From contig NZ_JAICBX010000004.1 in NCBI RefSeq assembly GCF_019492055.1, positions 124,001 to 188,000 of the forward strand: 64,000 nt of DNA, written 5' to 3'. The position numbers and the translations under genes were made by a program. A model generated the notes under the pieces. The model did not search any database and was not told the origin of the DNA. It saw only the letters and a list, made by a program, of their open reading frames with translations. Position 1 is the stretch's first letter, and the number at the start of each line of letters is the position of its first letter. Positions 1-9,176 of this stretch are shown piece after piece. The DNA comes from Flavimaribacter sediminis. Its GTDB lineage: Bacteria; Pseudomonadota; Alphaproteobacteria; Rhizobiales; Rhizobiaceae.

Positions 1-494
1 ATCAGGACAGTTCTTCAAGCTGGCTGCGGGGCCGCTATGTGCTCGGCGGCGTCTATGACAGCAGCGACTATGCGTATCTTTCGGATTCGACGCGCACGAA
101 GTCGGGCAATTACGGTTTCTACGCCATCGCCGAGCAGATGCTCTACCGCGAAGCCGGCGGCAACGGAAACCAGGGGCTGACGGCCTGGGCGACGGTGGTC
201 GTTGCTCCAGACCAGCAGATCAACACGCTGCCCTTCAGCATCTATGGCGGCGCCTATTACACGGGATTGTTCGACGGGCGCGAGAACGATGTTACAGCCG
301 TCGCACTCTATGTTGGATCGTTCAGCGAGGACCTGCCGGGGCAAAGCGCCGAGACCGTTCTGGAAATCAATCACCGGTTCCAGATTTCGAAATCCACCTA
401 TATCACGCCGGATTTCCAGTACGTGTTCAGGCCGAATGGCGGCGGGATTCCCGACGCAGCGGTGTTCGGCTTCGAAGCGTCGATCGACTTCTAG
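1..494 (+). CDS. Carbohydrate-selective porin, OprB family (C-terminal part)
   Basis: The gene enters from the left edge; the frame is open from base 3 and ends with TAG after a C-terminal Phe. About 160 residues are visible. They alternate polar and hydrophobic residues as in outer-membrane beta strands. The end, with an FQYVF-type strand, a PNGGGIPDA turn and a final strand closing on SIDF, matches the last strands of OprB-type porins, which let sugars cross the outer membrane. The terminal aromatic residue is the usual signal for outer-membrane assembly. The substrate cannot be told from this fragment. Confidence 0.72.
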   Translation, partial: QDSSSSWLRGRYVLGGVYDSSDYAYLSDSTRTKSGNYGFYAIAEQMLYREAGGNGNQGLTAWATVVVAPDQQINTLPFSIYGGAYYTGLFDGRENDVTAVALYVGSFSEDLPGQSAETVLEINHRFQISKSTYITPDFQYVFRPNGGGIPDAAVFGFEASIDF

Positions 495-586
495 GTGCGA
501 GCGCTCACTCACGGAAGAGGTCTGGCGTTGGGTCTGAGATTTTGTTGAAACAAGACGCGCGGCAGGTCTTCCCACACTCTCGTCGT

Positions 587-973
587 TCAACCAAACACGG
601 CGAACCCTTCCGCAACTCGCGAGACTACCGCGAAGACGATCACCACCATTACAATACATAACGCAAATCCGCCGATCGTCAGATAGATCAACAGAAATCG
701 TAGCTGGACGGTGATACCGGTCGCGTCTTTCCCCTCTGGAAGCAGTTGCGCGATTGCAGCAGTCCGCCGCTGGATTCCCAGCACGAGAAGTCCAACCGCC
801 ACGAGGATGCTGCTGACAACGACGCCGATGGACCAGAAGGATGGAGAAGACGGAGGCCGGTCAGCGATGAAGAAGCTCGCAGTTATCAGACCGGATGCGA
901 TAAACAATAGTATAGCGTTTAGCCAATAACTTACGCGAAATAAGAATAGAATTCCAGAATTCACATTCTCCAC
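587..973 (-). CDS. Small integral membrane protein of unknown function
   Basis: This 128-residue protein has about three hydrophobic segments (near residues 12-35, 47-65 and 92-120) and a basic, Gln/Arg-containing loop after the second. I do not recognise the family. The GTG start is chosen because an AGGAAAA sequence lies just upstream on the minus strand. The gene converges on the porin gene. Base composition is less GC-rich than its neighbours. It could be a chance ORF, but the clean membrane topology and ribosome-binding site argue for a real gene. Confidence 0.55.
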   Translation of the reverse strand: MENVNSGILFLFRVSYWLNAILLFIASGLITASFFIADRPPSSPSFWSIGVVVSSILVAVGLLVLGIQRRTAAIAQLLPEGKDATGITVQLRFLLIYLTIGGFALCIVMVVIVFAVVSRVAEGFAVFG

Positions 974-1148
974 GTTTTCCTGGCCTCATTCCGAATATCA
1001 CATAAATCATCAGGCGCTGGATCGAAATAAAACAGCATGAAACTTCCCGTTTCAACTATGGATATTTCTGCGTGCCGGATATCGCATCATATCAGAGTAT
1101 GATATTCTTTTAGATCTCACTATTAACCGGGAACAAGGATCCTATCTG

Positions 1149-1940
1149 ATGCCCGGTGGGTCTGGCGATGCGAGCTTGGCTGGAAGCTACTTCCGGATTG
1201 AGCGTAAAGGCGATGATTTTCCTTTCTACAGGGGGGCTCCGGTTGCCTTGACGAGCGCTCAATGGTGGCTCGTGATGCTTGGCGTCGCAGTTGGCTTCGC
1301 CGCGCTCATTTTTCCGCCGCCATTTCTGCGCGGGTCAGTAAGCAATTTTGTGCCTGCTGTCCTTTATTGCGTCCTCCCTCTGGCGGCACTTGCCTTCGTA
1401 TCCGGGGGCGCCTGGACTGCCATTTTCAGGCCTCTGAGGGTTCGAGACGGATTCTGGATGGTTGGTTTTGCCATTCTCAATATCGCCATCACGTTCGTCG
1501 TCGGTTCCATCATGATCGGCGTGATGGAGACGTCCGCCAATGATGCGGTCGGTTCCGCGGCCACGCAGAGCGGCGGCGCCCTTGTTCTGTTCCTTGCTCG
1601 AACCGCAATCCAGCTCTTCGGCGAAGAGGTGATGTCGATCCTGCCGTTCCTTGCAATTCTATATTGGCTTGTTGCGCGGCGTTCCTTCAGCCGGAAGACT
1701 GCAGTGATCATCGCGACATTGCTCGTTGCGATCATCTTCGCGGCCGCGCACTTGCCGACATATGATTGGAACGTTCCCCAAACGCTTATGGGCGTCGGCG
1801 TCGCACGGATTGTGCTGCTTTTGCCGTATATCATCACCAAGAACATCCTGGTCTCCACAGGAGCCCATATCGTCAACGACTGGATGATGTTCGCTGTCTC
1901 GATATTCGCAGCGGGCGCGAGTTCTGCCGATACCGGCTAA
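1149..1940 (+). CDS. CPBP family intramembrane metalloprotease
   Basis: This 263-residue polytopic membrane protein carries the three motifs of the CPBP (CAAX protease / bacteriocin-processing) family: the Glu pair E159-E160 in LFGEEVMS, H201 in FAAAHLPT, and H240 with N243/D244 in GAHIVNDW. In the family these residues line an intramembrane active site that cuts substrates near the membrane. The Arg that usually follows the Glu pair (EExxxR) is absent; the sequence reads EEVMSI, as in a subset of members. An AAGGA sequence precedes the ATG. The gene stands alone and the substrate is unknown. Confidence 0.8.
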   Translation: MPGGSGDASLAGSYFRIERKGDDFPFYRGAPVALTSAQWWLVMLGVAVGFAALIFPPPFLRGSVSNFVPAVLYCVLPLAALAFVSGGAWTAIFRPLRVRDGFWMVGFAILNIAITFVVGSIMIGVMETSANDAVGSAATQSGGALVLFLARTAIQLFGEEVMSILPFLAILYWLVARRSFSRKTAVIIATLLVAIIFAAAHLPTYDWNVPQTLMGVGVARIVLLLPYIITKNILVSTGAHIVNDWMMFAVSIFAAGASSADTG

Positions 1941-2080
1941 ATCAGGTTTAGGCCGGGGGCGGAAAGGGGAGGAGTGACATGCACACCGAATGGTTTTTGG
2001 CGGCGCCCGCCGGACCAAACGTCGCCAATAGAAAGTAACTCGCACCTTTCACATCCGATCATAGTAGCACGAGGACCGAC

Positions 2081-4090
2081 ATGTTCATTCTCTCCGAATA
2101 TGACAAGATAATCGTCCTGTTGCTGGCGCTCGTCGGCGGCCCGGACGACACGACGGCCTTTCCCGGTCTGGAGAACGGCGGCTCCGATCCGGCCTTTCCG
2201 GTAGCCGTAACGGCTTGTCCCAGACCGATCGGACGGTATGAGATCGAGGGAAAGACAATCATTTGCGGTACGGTGAAAGTACCCGAGAACCACGCGACGC
2301 CCGGCGAGAACACAATCGATATCGTCTTCACTGTGCTGAAGTCGCATTCCCTATATCCGGAACCTGATCCTCTGGTGCATTTGCACGGCGGCCCGGGCGC
2401 CGGGCTTCTTGGTGGTCTTGAAAAGTTTGCCGAGCTCTTTGACAAATGGCGCGCCAATCGCGACATCGTCATGTTCGACCAGCGTGCGGCCGGCCTGTCA
2501 GCGCGCTCCAGCGACTGCTATGACGCGATGACGGCCAACATCATCGATATCATCGGAATTGCAACAGAGGACTCCGGGCAAACGCAGGGTGAAAACGGGC
2601 AAGACCCATTTGGCCAATGCATCGAGGAACTGCGCACCGCCGGTATCGGCCTGGAATATTACAACACCGAACAGAATGCCCGTGACGTGGCGGCGATCGT
2701 CAGGACGCTCGGCTACGAAACGTTCAATCTCTACGGCATTTCCTATGGTACGAAACTGTCGCTCGAAGTCATGCGGCAGCATCCCGAAGGACTGCGCGCA
2801 GTTGTGCTGGATGGCGTAGCGCCGCCATCCGTTCACCTCTACGACACGCTGGCCGTTCCGCAAAACGAGGCGATGATCACTCTTGTGGAAGAATGCAAGG
2901 CGGACGAGTCCTGCAACAAGGCCTATCCGGATCTCGGCGAAAAGATCACGGAAGCCTATGCCAGGGCCGCTGCCGGCGAAGTGATCATCGATGGGGAGCC
3001 TATGCCGCCATTTTACGTTGGCCTAATTTTCTCCCTCCGCAACGGCAACTACCAGTACGCAAGCTACACCGCCTACATTCCGGCGATGATCTACGAGATC
3101 GTCAATGGCGGCGACATGCCGACATTGACGATGGTTCTCGACAAATTCAAGCTGGTTGACGGGAAACCGCACATCGCGTTCGAGCGACCGGGCGCAGAGG
3201 AGGTGAGCGCGGCGGCCAAAGTTGCGAGACTGAACGACGAGCAGGAACGAATCCTCCAGATCGCGCTCGCCAATACCGGCTTGTTCAGCGATAGCAGCGA
3301 GGCAATGGATCTGGCCATCGACGAGTTGAAGGGCGTCCTGCGCCGTCATCGCGAACTTGGTCCTCTTGCCGAACTGTTCGATGCGGAGCTGATCAAGGCC
3401 AGCACCCCGATCTTTGCCGACAGATCCCGCGCGATTGCGGCCCTCATGGATCTTGCAGCATTGCAGAATGCCGAACCGTCGAAAGAACGCCTGCAGGATT
3501 TCGTGCGCAAGCATTTTGAAGGCGACGGACAACAGCGCTTGTCGGCATTGATCAGCGCCATGACGGAGGAGGAGGTCAACACTTCGTTTGACATGGTTCG
3601 CACCTCTGTTGGTCGCACTGAGAAGCAATTTGTTTCGGACGCCCATCTGACGATCTACGCTTGTCAGGAAGACCTGCCCTACAATTCGATTGAGAACTAC
3701 CGGGAGCTCACCAGATCTCTGGATTATCCGCAATTGGGTCCAACGCAATGGGATGCGGGGGCAGCCGATTTCTTCGAAAAATGCGAACAGTTCGAAGCAA
3801 AGCCTCGCGCCGGGTTCCACGATCCGGTCGTCAGCGACATCCCGACGCTGTCATTGGGCAGTACATGGGACACGCAAACGGCAGCAAGCTGGGCCGAAGA
3901 AGCGGTCAGGACGTTGTCGAACGGCCAGGCCTTCATCATTCCCGAGGCTGGCCACGGGGCCATTGTCTATCAGGAATGCGCCATCGACATGGGCGTTGCA
4001 TTCATCAACAATCCCGGACGCAGGCTTGACAACCGGTGCGCGGAGAGCGCGAAACCAACATTTTACATCGCGCCGTGGGTCGAGAATTAG
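2081..4090 (+). CDS. Alpha/beta hydrolase with TAP-like C-terminal domain (peptidase S33 type)
   Basis: The 669-residue protein starts with a short hydrophobic stretch that may be a signal or anchor. The hydrolase core has an HGGPG oxyanion motif at 102-106, FDQRAAGLS near 132-140, and the nucleophile elbow GISYGT with S221. The acid and base of the triad are probably D597 and H625 (EAGHGAIV) in the TAP-like C-terminal region. This pattern is that of tripeptidyl/prolyl aminopeptidase-like S33 hydrolases, which often remove N-terminal residues from peptides. A long helical insert (about 250-520) separates the halves. GAGGA sits five bases before the ATG. The actual substrate may be a non-peptide ester. 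Confidence 0.82.
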   Translation: MFILSEYDKIIVLLLALVGGPDDTTAFPGLENGGSDPAFPVAVTACPRPIGRYEIEGKTIICGTVKVPENHATPGENTIDIVFTVLKSHSLYPEPDPLVHLHGGPGAGLLGGLEKFAELFDKWRANRDIVMFDQRAAGLSARSSDCYDAMTANIIDIIGIATEDSGQTQGENGQDPFGQCIEELRTAGIGLEYYNTEQNARDVAAIVRTLGYETFNLYGISYGTKLSLEVMRQHPEGLRAVVLDGVAPPSVHLYDTLAVPQNEAMITLVEECKADESCNKAYPDLGEKITEAYARAAAGEVIIDGEPMPPFYVGLIFSLRNGNYQYASYTAYIPAMIYEIVNGGDMPTLTMVLDKFKLVDGKPHIAFERPGAEEVSAAAKVARLNDEQERILQIALANTGLFSDSSEAMDLAIDELKGVLRRHRELGPLAELFDAELIKASTPIFADRSRAIAALMDLAALQNAEPSKERLQDFVRKHFEGDGQQRLSALISAMTEEEVNTSFDMVRTSVGRTEKQFVSDAHLTIYACQEDLPYNSIENYRELTRSLDYPQLGPTQWDAGAADFFEKCEQFEAKPRAGFHDPVVSDIPTLSLGSTWDTQTAASWAEEAVRTLSNGQAFIIPEAGHGAIVYQECAIDMGVAFINNPGRRLDNRCAESAKPTFYIAPWVEN

Positions 4091-4233
4091 TGCACAAGCG
4101 ACCGGCGGCTTGCGGTCGGCAGAAAGTCAAAACGTTCCGATCGGCGAATATTGCAAGGCATCGTTCAGCTGGGCACTGCCGGCGCAAAGCGCCGAAATCG
4201 TTCGGGAAATCTTCGATATCGCGGTGAAACGGA

Positions 4234-5031
4234 TTACTGCTTTACATCCTCAACAGCCTTGTTGAGCAATCTGTCGATCTCGCCGCTCGATTTCAGCTCC
4301 GCAATCGCCTTGTTGATACTGTCCACCAGCGCACTGTCGCCTTTCTTTACGGCGACGCCGAATGGTTTCGGCTGAAAGTGCGCACCGATATCAATCAGGT
4401 CATATCGATCGGGATGAGCCGAAGCGGCTTGCAGGAACTTCAAGTCGATCAGATCGTTGGACGCGGCGTCTGCCTTGTCGTTCTGGACGGCGACAAGCGT
4501 ATCGCTGCTCGTTGGGGTGATCACCAGTGTCGCACCGGGAAGCGAGGGAAGGGACGCTCACATGCGTCTTAGCGAGAGGGAGCCGGCGGTTGCCGCGATG
4601 CGCTTGCCCGCAAGGTCCTCGAAGCTCGAAATGCCGCTGTCCGAGGGCACGAGCAGACCTTCTCCGGTGACATAATATGGCTCGGAAAAGTCCACCTGCG
4701 CAGCCCTGTCCGGCGTTATGGTCAGCTGTGAGACAACCATTTGCACGGTCCCGTCCTGGAGCGCCTGGATACGGTCTTTGTCGAGGACCTGCACGAAGTC
4801 AACGCGGTCGGGGGCGCCGAGTATTTTTTCCGTTATAGCCCTGGCGACGTCCGGCTCGAATCCTTCGATCTCACCGGTTTCAGGGTTTTTATAGCCCATG
4901 CCAGGGATATCGTAGGAAACGCCGATGGTGAGCCGATCATTCGATTGAGCTGTTTCCGCGTTGACTGCGATCCCCAAAAAAAGAACTGCAAAACAGATGA
5001 AGCGTACAAGAGCAGTCACTGTGTCCTCCAA
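4234..5031 (-). pseudogene. Amino-acid-type ABC transporter substrate-binding protein, interrupted by an in-frame TGA
   Basis: A signal peptide (cleavage after about residue 25, before AETAQSNDRL) is followed by a family 3 periplasmic binding-protein fold: LTIGVSYDIP, GFEPDVARAI, DRIQALQDGTVQMV and PYYVTGEG. After SLSLRRM a TGA at 4560-4558 stops the frame. The same frame then continues without shift into TPTSSDTLVAVQN, IDLKFLQAA and a normal C-terminal domain ending AVEDVKQ. The two parts together make one protein of normal length (about 265 codons), so one base change, for example CGA to TGA, explains the break. No permease or ATPase gene is adjacent. It may be a young pseudogene or a sequencing error. 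Confidence 0.82.
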
Positions 5032-5319
5032 TGCAATTTCTCGTTTTTTTGAGAGTAATAATTCTACTATTGGTTTTTGTCACTTAAAACCGCTCCATGA
5101 GTTGGTCAAGCATCGCCTCCAGTGTTTTGGGTAAGCAATCTACTCATTGATGAATTTGTGACGGAATACAGAATTTGCGCATTTCTCATTTGAGATGTTT
5201 GTACAACTTCATTGTGATATGCCTCACATATGCTCTACACTGGGTTGCTGTTACGGTAGCAATACCGATAAGGCTTTCGGAGCGTTGGCGGTTTTGAGCA
5301 ACAAGATACGCGACAGGGG
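5032..5319. other. Divergent intergenic region between the binding-protein pseudogene and the di-haem peroxidase
   Basis: This 288-base gap must hold the promoters of both flanking genes. It is AT-richer than its surroundings. The only clear structure is a small inverted repeat, CGGTA-gcaa-TACCG at 5254-5267, about 50 bases before the peroxidase start. That could be an operator, but it is short enough to arise by chance. Confidence 0.4.
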
Positions 5320-7155
5320 GTGACTGCCTTGGACAAGCAAGAACGCCGCGAACTGACATTACAAAGGCGTGTCGGCAGCAAAGCTGTGGGACTGCTGGCA
5401 ATCCTCGCACTTCTTCAGTGCGCCTACGCCGCCGATCAGCCGGCAACCTCAAAAGGCGGTAGCTCAAAGGTCTACATGCCTTATCCGCCCGGTATCCTGC
5501 CGGCGGATATCAAGTCCGAAATCGAGCGTGTCCGCGGCGAGGTGGCGGTCGCCTACCAGCGCGCAATCGCGGAATGGATGGCGATGGATGCGCCGAAACA
5601 AGACGGCAATCCCCTGGTTCTTGGCGACACCGGCTACAAGGCCGTGAGCCTGCTGGGCGAACTCTTGAATTATGACGAAAGCATTTCAGTTGGCGGCAAC
5701 CAGGCCTGCGCCTTCTGCCATATGCCGTATTCAGGCTTTTCAGGATCGAGCCAGTCGGTGAATCTGACAATGTCCGCATATCCGGGCTCAACGCATTTTC
5801 GCAGCGTTGACCGTATTCCGATGCGCTACACCTATGCGCCGCTTTTTTCCGTGCTGCAGTACAATGCGACTCAGCAGGATTTCTACGGCGGCAATTTCTG
5901 GGACGGCCGCGCCACTGGCTTGCTGTTGCAGAACCCGAACGCCGAACAGGCGACTGACCCTCCGGTCAGCGCCGGCGAGATGGGGATGCCGGACATCGCC
6001 TGTATCGTGTACCGGATCGACCAGTCAGACTTTCGTGAGCTGTTCGATTTGGTCTGGGGCGAAGGCTCGCTCGACATCGCATGGCCTTCCGATGTGGAGG
6101 ACATATGCACGACGCCCGCTGGCGCCGAGCGTTTCGGCTCAGACATGACGCCCGTGAAGCTCAGCACTGACGACAGACTGAAGGCTGACAACGCCTTTGA
6201 CCACTGGGGACAGTCTTTGTCGTTTTATCAGTCCGGCCCGGGTGTCAGCCCTTTCACGTCGAAATTCGACGCCTTTCTGGCGGGTGATTACACTATGACG
6301 CAGGACGAGAAAGCAGGTTACGACCTGTTCAGCGGCAAGGGAAACTGCAATTCCTGCCATCTCGACGGACGATCATCTTTGCTCGCAGACGGTGCGGCCG
6401 ACACCGGCGGCAATGTGGACCTTGCACCGCTGTTTACGGACAAGACCTATGTCAATATCGGCCTTCCTCTCAATCCGCGTCTGCCGCTCTTCTACGAGGA
6501 CACTGCGGATGGCTACGGCTTCACGCCGAATCCCGCCGGCTTCGGACATCGCGATCTGGGCATGGGGAACTTCCTGCGGAGCGTGAACGGCGTGAACCCG
6601 AACGCCGACTGGATTGACCTCGCGCCGGAATTTGACGGAGCCTTTCAGACAGTGACGGCCCGCAATGCGGCGCTGACGCCAACAAGCTGTCCGACGACGG
6701 AGGCGGGGCGGGTCGATGCGAATGGCGATCCCGTTCCCTATTTCCAGAAAAGCTTTTTCCACAATGGTTATATCAAGAGCCTGAAGCAGCTCGTCCATTT
6801 CTACAACACCAGAGACAAATACGCCTATCCGGTGACATCCGGGCACTGTCCGGCGGGCACAACCGAAAAGGTCGATTGCTGGCCGACGCCGGAAGTGCCA
6901 AACAATGTCGACAAGACGATCGGCGATCTGGGTCTGAGCGACCGCGAAGAAGACCAGCTGGTGGCGTTTCTGGAAACGCTGAGCGATGGATACACCGCCC
7001 CTTATCGAAACAGGGATATCTTCACTGGCGCGTGCCGCACTGGCGGATCTGCTGCGACACAAGGCAACGAGACGTTGATCGCAACGCCGGATCTTCCGTC
7101 ATGTTCGGCGCGTGTATGCGGGGTCGATCCTGTTCCGGAACCTCCAATACAATAG
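5320..7155 (+). CDS. Di-haem cytochrome c peroxidase / MauG-like exported protein
   Basis: The 611-residue protein begins with a positively charged N-terminus and hydrophobic stretch (about 20-38, ending AYA) typical of export. It has two haem-binding CxxCH motifs, CAFCH at 130-134 and CNSCH at 343-347, plus the FWDGRA motif common in bacterial di-haem peroxidases. These enzymes reduce peroxide with electrons from cytochromes, or, as MauG, oxidise a protein substrate. It is longer than classical CcpA (about 340 residues), with a large C-terminal region. The GTG start follows a GACAGGGGG sequence; a TTG three codons later is possible. A multicopper oxidase follows after 50 bases, suggesting one operon. 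Confidence 0.83.
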   Translation: MTALDKQERRELTLQRRVGSKAVGLLAILALLQCAYAADQPATSKGGSSKVYMPYPPGILPADIKSEIERVRGEVAVAYQRAIAEWMAMDAPKQDGNPLVLGDTGYKAVSLLGELLNYDESISVGGNQACAFCHMPYSGFSGSSQSVNLTMSAYPGSTHFRSVDRIPMRYTYAPLFSVLQYNATQQDFYGGNFWDGRATGLLLQNPNAEQATDPPVSAGEMGMPDIACIVYRIDQSDFRELFDLVWGEGSLDIAWPSDVEDICTTPAGAERFGSDMTPVKLSTDDRLKADNAFDHWGQSLSFYQSGPGVSPFTSKFDAFLAGDYTMTQDEKAGYDLFSGKGNCNSCHLDGRSSLLADGAADTGGNVDLAPLFTDKTYVNIGLPLNPRLPLFYEDTADGYGFTPNPAGFGHRDLGMGNFLRSVNGVNPNADWIDLAPEFDGAFQTVTARNAALTPTSCPTTEAGRVDANGDPVPYFQKSFFHNGYIKSLKQLVHFYNTRDKYAYPVTSGHCPAGTTEKVDCWPTPEVPNNVDKTIGDLGLSDREEDQLVAFLETLSDGYTAPYRNRDIFTGACRTGGSAATQGNETLIATPDLPSCSARVCGVDPVPEPPIQ

Positions 7156-7205
7156 TCCGGGCAAGGGTTCCGGCGCAGGTTCAAAACAAAAGGTGGGGGA
7201 CGCCC

Positions 7206-9176
7206 ATGCGATCCAGATTGCAACAAAGCTTTTTCCTCCCGGCGCTTGCGCTCATTGGCGTCGCGGCGCAGGCAGGACCGTCCGGCGCGGTCGATCTGGT
7301 GGATCCCCCGGTTGCAGCGCGGGCGCCGGATCCAGGGACATCGGGTCGCCAGGATGTGTCGCTCGGACTGACTGTCGCCTATCGCGATGGCGAGATCTGG
7401 AATCCCAATTCTCAGAAAAGCGACAATGTCCGGTTGCGATCCTACCTGTCGCCGGGCGTTGAAGCCGAGGGACTTGTCGGACCCACGATCGAAGTCCGGC
7501 CAGGAGATACGCTTCGGGTTCATCTGGAGAACCAGCTTCCGGCGGATGATCCCAGTTGCGAAGCGATGCCGTCGAATATCAACATTCCGCACTGCTTCAA
7601 CAGCACCAATCTCCATACCCATGGCCTGTTTGTAAGCCCTGCCGGAAACAGCGACAACGTGTTGCTGACCTTTCGTCCGGGAATGTCGTTCGACCATGAA
7701 TACGCCATCCCTGGCGATCACCCGGCAGGAACGTTCTGGTATCATCCGCACCTGCATGGCTCGACTGCGCTGCAAGTGTCCAGCGGAATGGGCGGCGCGC
7801 TGATCGTTCGTGGCGAGCGGGCGCCAACGCGGGAGGCTTCAGGAGATCTCGATCTGCTTCTGAAGCCGACGGACGCGCTGCCGTTTCGCGAACGCATCCT
7901 CGTTTTCCAGCAGCTCGCCTATGCCTGTCGGGACGCGGATGGACGGATCAAGACCGAACCTGCGGACGACGCGAAAGGCGCGTGGATCTGCGACAACGGC
8001 GACGTTGGCGGAGTCGAGCATTATCTGGGGCCCGCGCCGCCAAACCAGTTCGGCGGCGGCGTATGGCTGGAATCTCTTCGCCACACCTCGATCAACGGGG
8101 TGGTCGTTCCGACCATTCGCGTGGACAAGACCGGCGTATTCGAACGCTGGCGGATGATCCACGCCGGCGTGCGTGACACCGTCAAGCTTGAAATCCACAA
8201 GATGCGGGAGGGAGCGCCCGAACCGCGCAATGTCAGCGCCTCCGATATGACCGCCTTTATCGACGAACATTGTATCGGGTCGGATATTCCGGTTTTTCTG
8301 GTCGCCGCCGACGGGTTGACGATGGACCGGGTGCGAGAAAGTCCGGACGTCGTAATGCAGCCGGGTTACCGCTGGGACGCTCTCGTCGCTTTTCCTGAGC
8401 CCGGACGCTACTGCGTCCTGGACGGGGAAGATGGACCGGGCGAAGGGCTCTCGCAGGACCAGGCGGCGCCGCCGCGGGTGATTGCGGTGGTTGACGTCGC
8501 GGATGGAGACACCGCGCCGACTGGAGCGGAGACGCTCAGATCCGTTCTCGTCGCTGCGGCCAAAGCCAATATTGCCGGGGAGATTGGTGACGACATCGTC
8601 GCCGATTTGCAGGATGGGCTTCGTCTTACGCGGTTCAGCCCCCACAACAGCCTGCTTGAGGAAGAAATCGATGGCCTGCAGGAAGTCGTCTACAACATCG
8701 ATCTGACCACCAACCCGGTTCGCTACGAAATAAACGGAAAGGTCTTCGATCCGGCGGATGTGCGCTATCTGACGCTTGGAGCAGTCGAGGACTGGGTGCT
8801 GTCGACGACTTGGGACGGTCATCCGCATCACATCCACACCAATCCATTCCAGATCGTGGAGGTGCTTGATCCGGATGGGCGCGATGTCTCGGGACCGGAT
8901 GCGATCGACAATTACACGGGAACGATCGATCCACAGTTTCGTGGTCTGAAGGGCGTCTGGAAGGATACGATCTGGGTGAAAAACCCGGCCAAATCTGGCG
9001 ATACGACCTATAAGATCAGGGTCAGGACAACCTATCGCCGCTATATCGGACAGGCGGTGATGCACTGTCATATCCTCGATCACGAGGACCAGGGCATGAT
9101 GCAGATTATCGAATTCGTGCTGTCTGACGGAAAGGGCGGCGTAATGCCCGCCGGCCATCACGGGGGGCGCAAATGA
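7206..9176 (+). CDS. Exported multicopper oxidase
   Basis: From the ATG at 7206 (GGTGGGGGA just upstream) the 656-residue protein has a signal peptide and all four copper-binding segments: HTHG (H137, H139), HPHLHG (H180, H182, H184), HPHHIH (H539-H544) and HCHILDH (H620-H626) followed by Met at 631-632. The last segment supplies the type 1 copper and the trinuclear centre. Such enzymes couple one-electron oxidation of phenols, metals or other donors to reduction of oxygen to water. The frame extends upstream into the peroxidase gene, but that extension lacks a signal peptide. The stop overlaps the next start (ATGA). Confidence 0.9.
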   Translation: MRSRLQQSFFLPALALIGVAAQAGPSGAVDLVDPPVAARAPDPGTSGRQDVSLGLTVAYRDGEIWNPNSQKSDNVRLRSYLSPGVEAEGLVGPTIEVRPGDTLRVHLENQLPADDPSCEAMPSNINIPHCFNSTNLHTHGLFVSPAGNSDNVLLTFRPGMSFDHEYAIPGDHPAGTFWYHPHLHGSTALQVSSGMGGALIVRGERAPTREASGDLDLLLKPTDALPFRERILVFQQLAYACRDADGRIKTEPADDAKGAWICDNGDVGGVEHYLGPAPPNQFGGGVWLESLRHTSINGVVVPTIRVDKTGVFERWRMIHAGVRDTVKLEIHKMREGAPEPRNVSASDMTAFIDEHCIGSDIPVFLVAADGLTMDRVRESPDVVMQPGYRWDALVAFPEPGRYCVLDGEDGPGEGLSQDQAAPPRVIAVVDVADGDTAPTGAETLRSVLVAAAKANIAGEIGDDIVADLQDGLRLTRFSPHNSLLEEEIDGLQEVVYNIDLTTNPVRYEINGKVFDPADVRYLTLGAVEDWVLSTTWDGHPHHIHTNPFQIVEVLDPDGRDVSGPDAIDNYTGTIDPQFRGLKGVWKDTIWVKNPAKSGDTTYKIRVRTTYRRYIGQAVMHCHILDHEDQGMMQIIEFVLSDGKGGVMPAGHHGGRK

